NCBI RefSeq assembly: GCF_030433645.1
Contig: NZ_JAROCG010000001.1
Span: 1,488,001-1,552,000 of the forward strand
Length of the DNA stretch: 64,000 nt
From: Arthrobacter burdickii
GTDB taxonomy: Bacteria; Actinomycetota; Actinomycetes; Actinomycetales; Micrococcaceae
Direction of reading: 5' to 3'
Translations under genes and position numbers: made by a program
Shown: in pieces, positions 54,582-63,009 of the stretch
Position numbering within the stretch: the first letter of the stretch is position 1
Layout: each line of letters starts with the position of its first letter
Notes under the pieces: generated by a model
The model's input: only the letters and a program-made list of their open reading frames with translations
Told to the model about the DNA's origin: nothing
The model's database searches: none

Positions 54582-55130
54582 TTAAGCGGTGGTCAGGCTC
54601 CTGGCAAGTCCCGCAGGCAGCCTGAACAGAGGGTTCGCCGGGATCGCCCGCAGGAGCTCGTGGATCGCCAAGGACACAACGATGACGGCCACCGTAAGGC
54701 CCAACGGGTACAGGGCGTCACCGGGGACCGTGCTCACTAAGCGTTCAACTGCCGGTACGCCGGGAAGAAACGCAACGCTGCAGAGCACAAGCGGATGCAG
54801 CAGGTAGATCGGCAAGGTCCGCACGCCGACATAGGCGCCCAGGCGGGCAAGCCACGCGATCCTGCACGCCTCGAAAGGAACCGCGATGGCTGCCGGAACC
54901 GCGACCAGGCTCGACAGCAGAACCACGGGAAGCACAAGTCCCTGTGGCACGACGGTGGCGAGACCCACGAACGCCAGGAACATCTGCGTCGCCCCACGCT
55001 CGCACTGTCCTGAACGAGTGGGGGAAGCCTCCTTCCTGTGCGGCGAGGAAGAACACGAGGTAGAACGTGAGCCACACCGCGTAGATGTAGTAATTGCTGA
55101 CTGCTCTGCTCAGAAGTGAAGAAAGCGCGG
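54582..55130 (-). pseudogene. Frameshifted, N-truncated acyltransferase-3 remnant
   Basis: The last 134 codons (54582-54983) encode acyltransferase-3-like membrane segments (IYLLHPLVLCSVAFLPG, then LTVAVIVVSLAIHELL). The preceding hydrophobic segment (SNYYIYAVWLTFYLVFFLAA) continues in a different frame upstream of about 55000-55040, so a frameshift divides the gene. No N-terminal R/H catalytic block (as in LDSLRGVAI) is found upstream. Family members acylate surface sugars. A sequencing error could explain the shift but not the missing start. Confidence 0.7.
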
Positions 55131-55621
55131 ACTTTTCCTCTCGTGGATCGAGGGATGGGCGCGTAGCCGGGGGTAATCGAGTTCCGGATGGATGGCGAGT
55201 CGCATCCAACCAAGGGATGTTCCGTGCGGCGGGCGGCATGCTGGCGCTTCTTCACAGCCGTCCAGGCGCTCCCAAGCCTCCGGCCGATCCGCTCGGCCCA
55301 CTGAGGACCCCTGGTGACCGCGCCGCAGACAGCGACACCGACATCCGACACCTCACAAGCTTCCACCTGGCCTACTCGGTCCCGCCGCCCCAGGACGATC
55401 ACGACCCGCAACCGGTCCCGGAATGCCGGGCTACGAGGCTGCGGATCCCCATGACACCCGCAGGTTTTGCCGAATAATCTGCTTTCACACTGGAATCATC
55501 CGTAACAAGGGTCACACCATATGTAGTCTTCTCGGAATTCATCCGGCTGGCTCAGGTCCGGATTCTGCTGGGTTCGAAGCACTCTCGAGCGCCGAACCCG
55601 CGGCTCACATAAGGAAGCACG
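55131..55621. other. Gene-free interval before the GH6 gene
   Basis: About 490 bases without a supported gene on either strand; the open frames here have no domain or codon bias. It may include decayed 5' sequence of the acyltransferase remnant. The part from 55480 to 55540 is relatively AT-rich and probably holds the promoter of the GH6 gene. Confidence 0.5.
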
Positions 55622-57016
55622 ATGCGTCTCAGATCCACGAAGGTTCTTGCTCTGGCAGTGGTCGGGGTGATGCTCAGCGCCTCCGGTGCTGCGGCAGCCA
55701 CCGACTTCACTGCCCCTTGTACAACGGCAGAGACGGCCTGTCTGGCCCAGCGGCTCACGGCTGTCGAAGCATGGATCGAGGCGAACGACACGGATGCGCC
55801 CGTACCCAGCCCGAGCCCCAGCCCCTCCGCAACACCCACCGCGGCTCCCGCCACGTGGGACGGTTCGATCCGCTTCGGATCTGTGGCTGCTGGAAAGGCG
55901 ACCTCTCTCGCCGTCACCATCACCTCACCGTCGGGTTCACAGGGAAACAAGGTCGTCTACGTCGAAGCGTGGCAGAACAACGTCAGGAAAGCGGACGTGT
56001 TCGTGGAGGGCCGGGACCTCACCGGGACGACGACCCAGAACCTCAGCCTCCCGGCACTCCCAGCGGGCGTCTACGAGCTTCGATTGATGGTGTTCGATGG
56101 ACCTCCCGCGGGTTCCTACGCCTGGGGGGCCCTGCGCCTCAGCTCGGTCGAGCAGAACCTCACTGTTCCTGCTGCAACAACCCCGGTTTCCACGACCACG
56201 GGGGTCCTGTACGACGGGCCCGGACAGGTCGACCAGTTCGCCGGATTCGAGATCCTGAAGACCACTCCGACGGCCCATTGGTTCGCAGGCGGCACACCGG
56301 CCGAAGTTCAGGCCGAAGCCCGGCAGCGGGTGACTGCGGCGAACGGGAAGGTCGTGAGCATGCTGGCCTACAACGTCCCGATCCGGGACGTCGGCAGTTA
56401 CTCCTCCGGCGGGGCTGCGAACCCCGCGGCATACCGGGCATGGATCGACGCCCTCGCCGCAGGGATCGGCACCGCTCCCGTCATCGTCGCCGTGGAGCCC
56501 GATGCGCTCGGCCACCTCGGAGACCTGCCGGCCGCCCAGCAGACGGAGCGTATCGAGTCCCTCAAGTACGCGGTGCAGAAGCTCAAGGCAAACCCGAAGG
56601 CGAAGGTCTACGTCGACGCGTCGAACTGGATCGACGCGTCGGAGATGGCGAACCGCGTCAAGCGGATCATTCCGGCAGGAGTCACGATCGACGGCATCAG
56701 CGTGAACGTGTCCGCCTACAACTCGAACGCCTCCATCATCGACTACGGGAACAGGGTCATCACGGCTTCCAAGCTCCCGTGGAAGATGATCGTGGACACG
56801 AGCCGGAACGGTGTCGCCACAGCAACCACGTGGTGCAACCCGACCGGGCAGGGACTCGGGAAGCTGCCGACCCTCAGTTCCGGAGTCCCGAACGTCGATG
56901 CCTTCCTCTGGCTCAAGGCTCCGGGCGAGTCGGACGGTACCTGCAACGGAGGACCCCGCGCCGGCCTGTTCTTCCCGGAACGCGCCCAGGAACTCATCAA
57001 CAAGGCCAAGTTCTAG
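55622..57016 (+). CDS. Secreted GH6-family glycoside hydrolase (cellulase-like)
   Basis: 464 aa. Signal peptide 1-26, short Cys-containing segment, a PSPSPSPS linker (61-78), an unrecognised beta-rich module (about 79-185), then a GH6 catalytic domain (about 197-464). Conserved blocks: VPIRDVGSY with Asp256, VEPDALGHL with general acid Asp294, VNVSAYN, VDTSRNG with Asp392, WCNPTGQGLG and LWLKAPGESDG. GH6 enzymes invert beta-1,4-glucan bonds. ATG 55622 follows AAGGA. Location beside glycosyl- and acyltransferases suggests action on a glucan exported by, or met by, the cell (inference). Confidence 0.92.
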   Translation: MRLRSTKVLALAVVGVMLSASGAAAATDFTAPCTTAETACLAQRLTAVEAWIEANDTDAPVPSPSPSPSATPTAAPATWDGSIRFGSVAAGKATSLAVTITSPSGSQGNKVVYVEAWQNNVRKADVFVEGRDLTGTTTQNLSLPALPAGVYELRLMVFDGPPAGSYAWGALRLSSVEQNLTVPAATTPVSTTTGVLYDGPGQVDQFAGFEILKTTPTAHWFAGGTPAEVQAEARQRVTAANGKVVSMLAYNVPIRDVGSYSSGGAANPAAYRAWIDALAAGIGTAPVIVAVEPDALGHLGDLPAAQQTERIESLKYAVQKLKANPKAKVYVDASNWIDASEMANRVKRIIPAGVTIDGISVNVSAYNSNASIIDYGNRVITASKLPWKMIVDTSRNGVATATTWCNPTGQGLGKLPTLSSGVPNVDAFLWLKAPGESDGTCNGGPRAGLFFPERAQELINKAKF

Positions 57017-57084
57017 CCGGCGGGCACGCCCGCGTCCGGTCCCTGACAGTGGTCCGGGCGTGGGCTTGCTTCACCAACACCAGA

Positions 57085-57119
57085 ACAGAAGGCCCGCTCC
57101 CGTGGAGCGGGCCTTCTGT
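57085..57119. terminator. Intrinsic terminator after the GH6 gene
   Basis: A perfect 16-bp stem (57085-57100 with 57104-57119), CGT loop, followed by CTTTG. It closes the GH6 transcript 69 nt past the stop. Confidence 0.92.
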
Positions 57120-57276
57120 CTTTGCCGTGGCGATCTTCGCCGTGGCGCTGCTCCGCACCTGACAGCCACCGGCGCAGTTCCGTGAGCTGCGATCCGCACC
57201 CCCGTCATCGATTTCATCCACTCATCCCGGCCGCGGGGCCATCCGCGGGAGCGTCGTCCACGAAGCCTCAGTACGC

Positions 57277-58338
57277 ATGCTCAGGACGTACCGAGTCGAC
57301 GGGGAGGCCGCCATCAGCACTACGCCCGGGCCGCGGATCGGCTGGCTGGACAGCCTGCGCGGCGTCGCCATCCTCCTCGTCGTCGTGCTGCACGCGGGGG
57401 AGTCCCTCCGGGTCGCCGGCGGATCCACTGCCGGTATCGACGGGTTGAACCTCTTCCTCGAGCCCTTCCGGATGCCCGTCCTGATGTTCCTCTCGGGGAT
57501 CCTGCTGCCGCGGTCGGTCGCGAAACCATGGCGCGAGTACCTCGCCGGCAAGGTCTCCCTGGTCGCATGGCCGTATCTCCTCTGGTCGCTGATCATCCTG
57601 GCGGCGAGCGGCGATCTCAGCCCCGGCGGCGTGGCACAGATCTTCTACCTCGCACCGACCTACCTCTGGTACCTCTGGTTCATCCTCGCCTTCTACGCGC
57701 TCGCCTACCCGCTGCGGCGCATCTCGCCGCTCGTCGCGTCAGGTGCCGGCCTGGTGGCCTCGCTGGTGCTGCCCGACGGCAGTCGGCCCGAGACAATGGT
57801 CTTCCTCGCTGCGTTCTTCTTCCTAGGTGCCTGGTGCGCCGTGCATCCCCGGCTCCTGGAGCGGGCTCCTGCTAATCCCTGGCTGCTCGGTGCGGGAGCG
57901 GCCTCGGCAGTCGCCGTGGGCGTGTTCAACGTGCTCGACCGGAACGTCCTGTACCGCACGGAGTACGCCTGGGGAGTCCTGGGTGGACTGGTCGTCGTCT
58001 GCTGGCTCTTCCCCCGGCTGGGATCCACCTGGGCGACGGGCGCGCTCGAGTTCGTCGGGCGCTACTCGATCGTCTTCTACGTCGCGCACCTCGGACCGAT
58101 CATGATCACGCTCGCGCTCGCCGATGGCCTCGGACTGGCGGGGGAGTGGTTCGTGTTCCCCCTGCTGCTCCTCGGAGGCGTCGGGGTGCCGCTCGGCCTC
58201 GCCTGGATGTACTCGACGAGGGAGCACGCCTCGGTCAACCTGCTGTTCGAACTGCCGGCGCTGAAGTCCAGGCCGCGCGAGCGCGCGAAGGCTTCCGCCG
58301 GGCGAGGGCCTGAGCGGGGTTTCAGTCCTGGCGCGTGA
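57277..58338 (+). CDS. Acyltransferase-3 family membrane protein
   Basis: 353 aa with about ten transmembrane helices. RIGWLDSLRGVAILLVVVLHAG carries the conserved Arg and His; YLWYLWFILAFYALAYPL and the end resemble OPG/OafA-type O-acyltransferases. It transfers acyl groups across the membrane to sugars or lipids. It follows the GH6 gene after a terminator. Its 3' end overlaps the convergent DUF6314 gene by 17 bp. The ATG 57277 has no clear ribosome site, so the start is uncertain. Confidence 0.85.
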   Translation: MLRTYRVDGEAAISTTPGPRIGWLDSLRGVAILLVVVLHAGESLRVAGGSTAGIDGLNLFLEPFRMPVLMFLSGILLPRSVAKPWREYLAGKVSLVAWPYLLWSLIILAASGDLSPGGVAQIFYLAPTYLWYLWFILAFYALAYPLRRISPLVASGAGLVASLVLPDGSRPETMVFLAAFFFLGAWCAVHPRLLERAPANPWLLGAGAASAVAVGVFNVLDRNVLYRTEYAWGVLGGLVVVCWLFPRLGSTWATGALEFVGRYSIVFYVAHLGPIMITLALADGLGLAGEWFVFPLLLLGGVGVPLGLAWMYSTREHASVNLLFELPALKSRPRERAKASAGRGPERGFSPGA

Positions 58339-58762
58339 GCGTCGTCGTCAGCAGGTGGTCCTTCGCCGGTCCGGTGACGTCCCAGGAGTACTCGACCGTG
58401 CCGAACGAGGGAACCCGGAAGTCGACGAGGTAGGTGTCCGGAGAGCACCAGTGCTCGTCGTGTGCCCTGCCGCTGCGGAGGTCGAGCCGGCAGAGCAACC
58501 GTCCGTCCGGGAAGTGGATCGCCATCGTCGTGCCCTGGGCCGTGACCCGGTAGGAGCGGGAGGCGGGCCCCTGGAAGGACGGCCAGGACATGGTGCCCTC
58601 CTCGTCCCACCGCAGCCCGTCGTCGTCGGGCGTGAAGGTGGTGATACCCGTGAAGATCCCTTCCGTGCCGCTCGAGCGGTCCAGCAGGTGGCGGCGGGTC
58701 GACCAGCTGCCGGCGAGGAAGGCGAGCGGGTCGACGACGGGGAGGGCTGCGCTCGATGCCAC
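58322..58762 (-). CDS. DUF6314 family protein
   Basis: 146 aa. The lipocalin-like pattern of the family is visible: FLAGSWSTRRHLLDRSSG near residue 14, GIFTGITTFTP, an EEGTM strand, SRSYRV, FPDGRLLCRLDL and a final GPAKDHLLTTTLTR. Function unknown. GTG 58762 is chosen for the GAGGGGAGG ribosome site 8 nt upstream; the frame stays open to 58879. Confidence 0.8.
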   Translation of the reverse strand: MASSAALPVVDPLAFLAGSWSTRRHLLDRSSGTEGIFTGITTFTPDDDGLRWDEEGTMSWPSFQGPASRSYRVTAQGTTMAIHFPDGRLLCRLDLRSGRAHDEHWCSPDTYLVDFRVPSFGTVEYSWDVTGPAKDHLLTTTLTRQD

Positions 58763-58888
58763 TCGGCTGCCTCCCCTCGGTCCTCCGCGCCACGTCGGCG
58801 CCTTCTGGCACTCTACGTCCTGCTGCGACACCGTCCTGCTACGACTATGTCCGGCTCCATCGCCGGCTTGCCCGGGCATCGCAATAAT

Positions 58889-58903
58889 GTTAGGCTACCT
58901 AAC
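58889..58903. promoter_or_regulatory. MarR operator candidate
   Basis: GTTAGG-CTA-CCTAAC is a perfect 15-bp palindrome between an AATAAT -10-like box (58883-58888) and ATG 58905, ideally placed for autorepression of the MarR-MFS operon. Confidence 0.7.
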
Positions 58904-58904
58904 T

Positions 58905-59342
58905 ATGAGTCTCTCTACCGACGTGCGGCTGCTGGCCCTCGCGCAGTCCTTCCGCACCACCCTGCGCCACGCCGTGTACCTCAGCCGCTCCATGGACAGC
59001 GACGGGGAGCTGACCACCATGCAGATGAGCACCCTCAGCATGGCGGCGGAGGAACCGCTCCGGGTGAGCCGTGTGGCCGCCAACCTCGGCATCCGCGTCC
59101 CCTCGGCCACCGAGCAGATCATCAAGCTCGAACAGGCCGGGCTCGTCCTCCGGCAGCCGGATCCTACCGACTCGCGGGGTGTCCTCGTCCAGCTCACGGA
59201 CAAGGGCCGGGCGGCCTGGGAGGCGGCCAGTAGGCGCCGTAACGAGCGCGTGGCCGCGCTGCTGGACCAGCTCGACGAGGACGAGCGCGCCACGCTCGCG
59301 GCCGCCCTGCCGATCATCGAAAAACTGAACCACACCGCCTGA
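58905..59342 (+). CDS. MarR-family regulator of MFS exporter
   Basis: 145 aa. Winged helix at about 48-105 (LRVSRVAANLGIRVPSATEQ, then wing RQPDPTDSRGVLVQLT). The ATG immediately follows its operator palindrome. An MFS exporter starts 36 nt after its stop, so the pair forms a drug-responsive unit (inference). The stop codon lies in a 14-bp tandem repeat. The frame upstream to 58590 runs antisense through DUF6314 and is rejected. Confidence 0.9.
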   Translation: MSLSTDVRLLALAQSFRTTLRHAVYLSRSMDSDGELTTMQMSTLSMAAEEPLRVSRVAANLGIRVPSATEQIIKLEQAGLVLRQPDPTDSRGVLVQLTDKGRAAWEAASRRRNERVAALLDQLDEDERATLAAALPIIEKLNHTA

Positions 59343-59366
59343 ACCACACCGCCTGAACCACCGCCT
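59327..59366. repeat. 14-bp tandem repeat spanning the MarR stop codon
   Basis: GAACCACACCGCCT occurs at 59327-59340 and 59341-59354, with a 12-bp third copy to 59366. The TGA stop (59340-59342) straddles the first junction. Confidence 0.93.
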
Positions 59367-59378
59367 AGGAGTACCCGA

Positions 59379-60599
59379 GTGACCACCCACGCGCAGCCTG
59401 CGCAGCCCGCATCGGTCCTTGACGAGGACAAGCAGTCCTTCTTCCGGCAGCCCAAAGCAGTATGGGCCACAGCCCTGGCGGCCGTGTTCGCCTTCATGGG
59501 CATCGGTCTCGTCGACCCGATCCTCCCTGCCATCGCCGAGAACCTCGACGCGTCACCGAGCCAGGTGTCCCTGCTGTTCACGAGCTACTTCCTCGTGACG
59601 GCCGTGGCGATGCTCGTGACCGGCTTCATCTCCTCGCGCATCGGCGGGAAGAAGACGCTCCTGCTCGGACTGGGACTGATCGTGGTGTTCGCCTCGCTCT
59701 CGGGCCTGTCCGGTGACGTGGCCACGCTGGTCGGCTTCCGGGCCGGCTGGGGCCTCGGCAACGCGCTCTTCGTGGCCACCGCGCTCGCCGTCATCGTCGG
59801 CGTGGCCAGCGGCGGTACCGCGACAGCGATCATCCTCTACGAGGCGGCCCTCGGCCTCGGGATCTCGCTCGGCCCGCTGCTCGGTGCGCTCCTCGGCGGC
59901 TGGCAGTGGCGTGCGCCGTTCTTCGGCACCGCCGTGCTCATGGCCGCGGCGTTCATCGCCCTCACCATCCTGCTGCCCGCCACCCCCCGGCCCGCCACCA
60001 CGACATCGCTCAAGGACCCACTCGTCGCACTCGGGCACAAGGGCCTGCGCACCACGGCGTCGAGCGCCCTGTTCTACAACTACGGGTTCTTCACCATTCT
60101 CGCCTTCACACCCTTCGTGCTGGGGATGGATGCGTACGGTATCGGTGCCGTGTTCTTCGGCTGGGGCCTCATGGTCGCGGTCTTCTCGGTCCTCGTGGCG
60201 CCCGCGCTGCAGCGCATGCTCGGCACCACCCGGGTGCTGCTCCTGACCCTCGCGGCCCTGGTCCTCGTGCTCGTGGGCCTCACCCTGGCCGCAGAGCGCT
60301 CGGTGACCGCCGTCGTCGTGCTGGTGATCATCTCCGGCGCCCTGCTGGGCATCAACAACACCCTGTACACGGAGCTCGCCATGGGTGTCTCGGATTTCCC
60401 GCGGCCCGTCGCGTCCGCCGGCTACAACTTCGTCCGGTGGATGGGAGGAGCGCTCGCACCCTTCGCCGCGACGAAGCTCGCCGAGATCTTCGACCCGCAG
60501 GCCACCTACGCCGTCGCTGCGGTCATGGTGCTCGTCGCGGGAGCCGTGGTCTTCGCCGGCCGCGCCTCGCTCACGCACGCAGCCGAGGTCGGCGAGTAG
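59379..60599 (+). CDS. MFS transporter (drug exporter type)
   Basis: 406 aa, 12 transmembrane segments. The first is FAFMGIGLVDPILPAIAENL, followed by the loop motif SRIGGKKTLLLGLG (motif A-like) and LGISLGPLLGALLGGWQWR (motif C-like, drug/H+ antiporter DHA1 group). GTG 59379 follows GGAG. Co-directional with the MarR regulator 36 nt upstream. Substrate unknown. Confidence 0.9.
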   Translation: MTTHAQPAQPASVLDEDKQSFFRQPKAVWATALAAVFAFMGIGLVDPILPAIAENLDASPSQVSLLFTSYFLVTAVAMLVTGFISSRIGGKKTLLLGLGLIVVFASLSGLSGDVATLVGFRAGWGLGNALFVATALAVIVGVASGGTATAIILYEAALGLGISLGPLLGALLGGWQWRAPFFGTAVLMAAAFIALTILLPATPRPATTTSLKDPLVALGHKGLRTTASSALFYNYGFFTILAFTPFVLGMDAYGIGAVFFGWGLMVAVFSVLVAPALQRMLGTTRVLLLTLAALVLVLVGLTLAAERSVTAVVVLVIISGALLGINNTLYTELAMGVSDFPRPVASAGYNFVRWMGGALAPFAATKLAEIFDPQATYAVAAVMVLVAGAVVFAGRASLTHAAEVGE

Positions 60600-60616
60600 G
60601 AACGGGAGCGACGGCG

Positions 60617-61048
60617 TCAGCCGTCGAGGATCGCCGTCGTCGCCCGGTCCTCCTGGCCCGCGTAGTACCGGTCGAGCACGGCCTTGAACCACGGTTCCTG
60701 CGGGCCGGCCCGGTGGAAGAGCGTCATGGAGGACTGCAGCTTGCGGGCGTCGATCCCGCCGAGTACCCCGACCGGATCGCTTCCCGGGAGGTTGAGGAGG
60801 GTATGGACGCTTTCCATCAGTCGGGGTCCGAGCAGGGTATGTGCCAGGTAGGCGCGGGCCTCGTCGATCGAGCCGATGGCGTACCGGACCGACGTCGGGC
60901 TGCTGCCGAGTCCTTTCATCTGCGGGAAGACGAACCACATCCAGTGCCCCACCTTCCGGCCGTTCCGCAGCTCGGCGAGGGCCTGCTCATAGGTGCCGGA
61001 GGCCTCCTGCGCGGCGATGAATCGTGCGAGGTCATAGGTGTCGGTCAT
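60617..61048 (-). CDS. DUF1810 family protein
   Basis: 143 aa. The family blocks RNGRKVGHWMWFVFPQMKGL and VLGGIDARKLQSSMTLF are clear. Structures of relatives are all-helical; the family has been linked with calpastatin-like names but has no established function in bacteria. ATG 61048 follows GGAGG. Convergent with the MFS gene. Confidence 0.92.
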   Translation of the reverse strand: MTDTYDLARFIAAQEASGTYEQALAELRNGRKVGHWMWFVFPQMKGLGSSPTSVRYAIGSIDEARAYLAHTLLGPRLMESVHTLLNLPGSDPVGVLGGIDARKLQSSMTLFHRAGPQEPWFKAVLDRYYAGQEDRATTAILDG

Positions 61049-61105
61049 GCAGGCCTCCGGTGGGAGCGTGGGAACGGGCGGTCACTTCATCGGTAGCGAA
61101 CAGGC

Positions 61106-61134
61106 CTGACAGGTCCGGCGGTGGTCGCTAGCGT
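61106..61134 (+). promoter_or_regulatory. Thioredoxin promoter, probably leaderless
   Basis: CTGACA (61106-61111) and TAGCGT (61129-61134) are 17 bp apart, and the ATG at 61141 is 6 nt after the -10 box, so transcription likely begins at the start codon. Confidence 0.5.
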
Positions 61135-61140
61135 TAAGGG

Positions 61141-61533
61141 ATGTCGACAATCAATATCACTGAGGCAAGCTTCCCGGAAACCATCGAGGGCAACGACATC
61201 GTGTTCGTCGATTTCTGGGCCGACTGGTGCGGGCCATGCAAGCAGTTCGCGCCCGTGTACGACGCCGTCTCGCAGCAGCACGAGGACGTCACCTTCGCGA
61301 AGGTCGACACCGAGGCGGAGCAGTCGCTCGCTGCGGCCGCAGGGATCACCTCCATCCCGACGCTCATGGCGTTCCGCGAGAAGGTCCTCGTCTTCTCCCA
61401 GCCCGGTGCCCTCAACGCGACGCAGTTCGGCGAACTCGTCGACGCCGTCAAGGGACTGGACATGAAGGCGGTGCACGAGCAGATCGCGCAGCAGCAGGCC
61501 CAGGGCGGAAGCCCGGCCGGGGACGCGCAGTAG
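61141..61533 (+). CDS. trxA: Thioredoxin
   Basis: 130 aa. VDFWADWCGPCKQF has the redox pair Cys30/Cys33, and the cis-Pro is in SIPTLMAF. The C-terminal 20 residues are Gln/Gly-rich and extend past the usual length. It reduces cytoplasmic disulfides. A strong terminator follows at 61549. Start by leaderless promoter position. Confidence 0.95.
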   Translation: MSTINITEASFPETIEGNDIVFVDFWADWCGPCKQFAPVYDAVSQQHEDVTFAKVDTEAEQSLAAAAGITSIPTLMAFREKVLVFSQPGALNATQFGELVDAVKGLDMKAVHEQIAQQQAQGGSPAGDAQ

Positions 61534-61548
61534 CCTTCCCCGAACCAG

Positions 61549-61581
61549 AAGAGCCCCGCACTCGATGAGTGCGGGGCTCTT
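61549..61581. terminator. Bidirectional intrinsic terminator
   Basis: A perfect 15-bp stem (61549-61563 with 61567-61581) with GAT loop lies between the convergent thioredoxin and monooxygenase genes. Confidence 0.9.
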
Positions 61582-61592
61582 GCGTGGGGGGA

Positions 61593-61883
61593 TTAGGCCG
61601 CCTGGTCCGAACGCACCACATCGACAGGCCTGGCCAGCAGCGCGCTCAGCGATTCGTTGAGGTCCTGCACGGCAGGTCCGCGCAGGTGCGTGTCCAGGAG
61701 TTCGGTGGATTCCCACTGCTCCGTGAGGACGATGCGGTCCTCCTGTGCGTCCGTGATCTCGTACCGGATGCAGCCGGGCTCCTGCACCACCTGTTCGATG
61801 GCGATGTCGAGGGCGAGCTTCACGCGGAAGAACTCGCCGTCGAGGGGGGTGAATACTGCGGTGACGTCTACGGGTTGGGTCAT
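61593..61883 (-). CDS. Antibiotic-biosynthesis-type (quinol) monooxygenase
   Basis: 96 aa ABM dimeric alpha-beta barrel. FRVKLALDIAIEQVVQEPGC, RIVLTEQWES and the DTHLRGP segment match YgiN/ABM-domain proteins. Substrate unknown; quinol oxidation is only a family possibility. The start lies about 6 nt after a TAGGGT box and directly after GAGGA. Confidence 0.82.
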   Translation of the reverse strand: MTQPVDVTAVFTPLDGEFFRVKLALDIAIEQVVQEPGCIRYEITDAQEDRIVLTEQWESTELLDTHLRGPAVQDLNESLSALLARPVDVVRSDQAA

Positions 61884-61928
61884 TCCTCAACCCTAGCGGT
61901 GCTCGTTCGTCGGCCGCATTCCTGCGCC

Positions 61929-62903
61929 CTAGCGCCGCCGGTGGTCCTCGGGGGACAGACGGGGCCCGAAGGTCGGCTTGCGGAAGCCGCTCGAGTAGAG
62001 CGATCGGACGACCCGCTGGCGCTGCCCCCGCCAGGGTTCGAGCAGTTCGATCATCCCGGCGTCGTCGGTCCGCCGGCCGGTGAGGGCCGCGCCCACGTAG
62101 GCCGCGAGATGGTAGTCGCCCACCGAGATGGAGTCGGGGCAGCCGTGCGTGCGCTGCACCACTTCCGCCACCGTCCACACGCCGATGCCGGGAACGGACC
62201 GCAGGCCGGCGCGGACGGCCTCCCCGCCCGGCAGCGACGCGAGGCGCTCCAGTCCGCTCGCCACGAGGGCCGCCCTGAGGATGGTCGCCGAGCGCTTCGA
62301 ATCCACTCCGGCCTTGTGCCAGTCCCAGGAGGGGACGCGGCGCCACTGTTCCGCGGTCGGGGGTAGGCGGAGCGCCGCGGGGGCGGAATCTCCCGCACCA
62401 GGAGCGGCATCCCCGTACCGCGTGAGCAGGTAGCGCCAGGCGCGCTTGGCCTCGAGGCCCGTGACCTTCTGTTCGAGGATCGCCCGGGCCACCGTATCGA
62501 GCATGCGGCGCGACGCGGGCAGCCGTAGCCCCGGGTCGAGGTACCGGCCCTTGCGGGCGAGCTCGGGCAGGCCCGCGCGGAACCGGGGGCTGTCGAAGGC
62601 ACTCCAGTCGTCCTCCGCGCCGAGCAGGCGCGGAAGGGACTCGAGCGCCCGGGCGGCACCCGGCCCCCACGCCGTGGCCTGGATGCGGCTGTCGTTCAAC
62701 GAGCCGCGCTGCCGCAGAGCGAGCGTGACCGGTCCGTCACTCGTCCGGAACGCGAGCCAGCGATCAGGGCCCTGGACGATGAACGAGGGGTCGTGCGGGC
62801 CGCACTGCAGCGTACCCACCGTCCCTGCCAGGTTGTACGGGCCGTCGGGAATCCATTCCGCAGCTTCCGCGCCGGAGGAAACGGCGGCGGGGGCGATGCT
62901 CAT
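61929..62903 (-). CDS. AlkA-like DNA-3-methyladenine glycosylase 2
   Basis: 324 aa. The helix-hairpin-helix LRSVPGIGVWTVAEVV is followed by the catalytic Asp in SVGDYHLA. ARAILEQKVTGLEAKRAWRYL is the typical earlier helix. The N-terminal region resembles the AlkA beta domain. It excises alkylated bases. ATG 62903 is divergent from the CapA-family gene. Confidence 0.88.
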   Translation of the reverse strand: MSIAPAAVSSGAEAAEWIPDGPYNLAGTVGTLQCGPHDPSFIVQGPDRWLAFRTSDGPVTLALRQRGSLNDSRIQATAWGPGAARALESLPRLLGAEDDWSAFDSPRFRAGLPELARKGRYLDPGLRLPASRRMLDTVARAILEQKVTGLEAKRAWRYLLTRYGDAAPGAGDSAPAALRLPPTAEQWRRVPSWDWHKAGVDSKRSATILRAALVASGLERLASLPGGEAVRAGLRSVPGIGVWTVAEVVQRTHGCPDSISVGDYHLAAYVGAALTGRRTDDAGMIELLEPWRGQRQRVVRSLYSSGFRKPTFGPRLSPEDHRRR

Positions 62904-63009
62904 GCGTCTATCGTCCCACGAGGCCCCTGCGGTCCCGGGATGTGTCATGCTCGGGGTCCCGCAGGGGTACCATCGGGCCGTCCGGTGGAAGAGGTGGAAG
63001 GAACAGCAG

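Noticed and set aside
49896-58338. Prophage or integrative element covering the glycan region
   Set aside because: Only a single IS481 was found; there are no phage structural, integrase, replication or conjugation genes.
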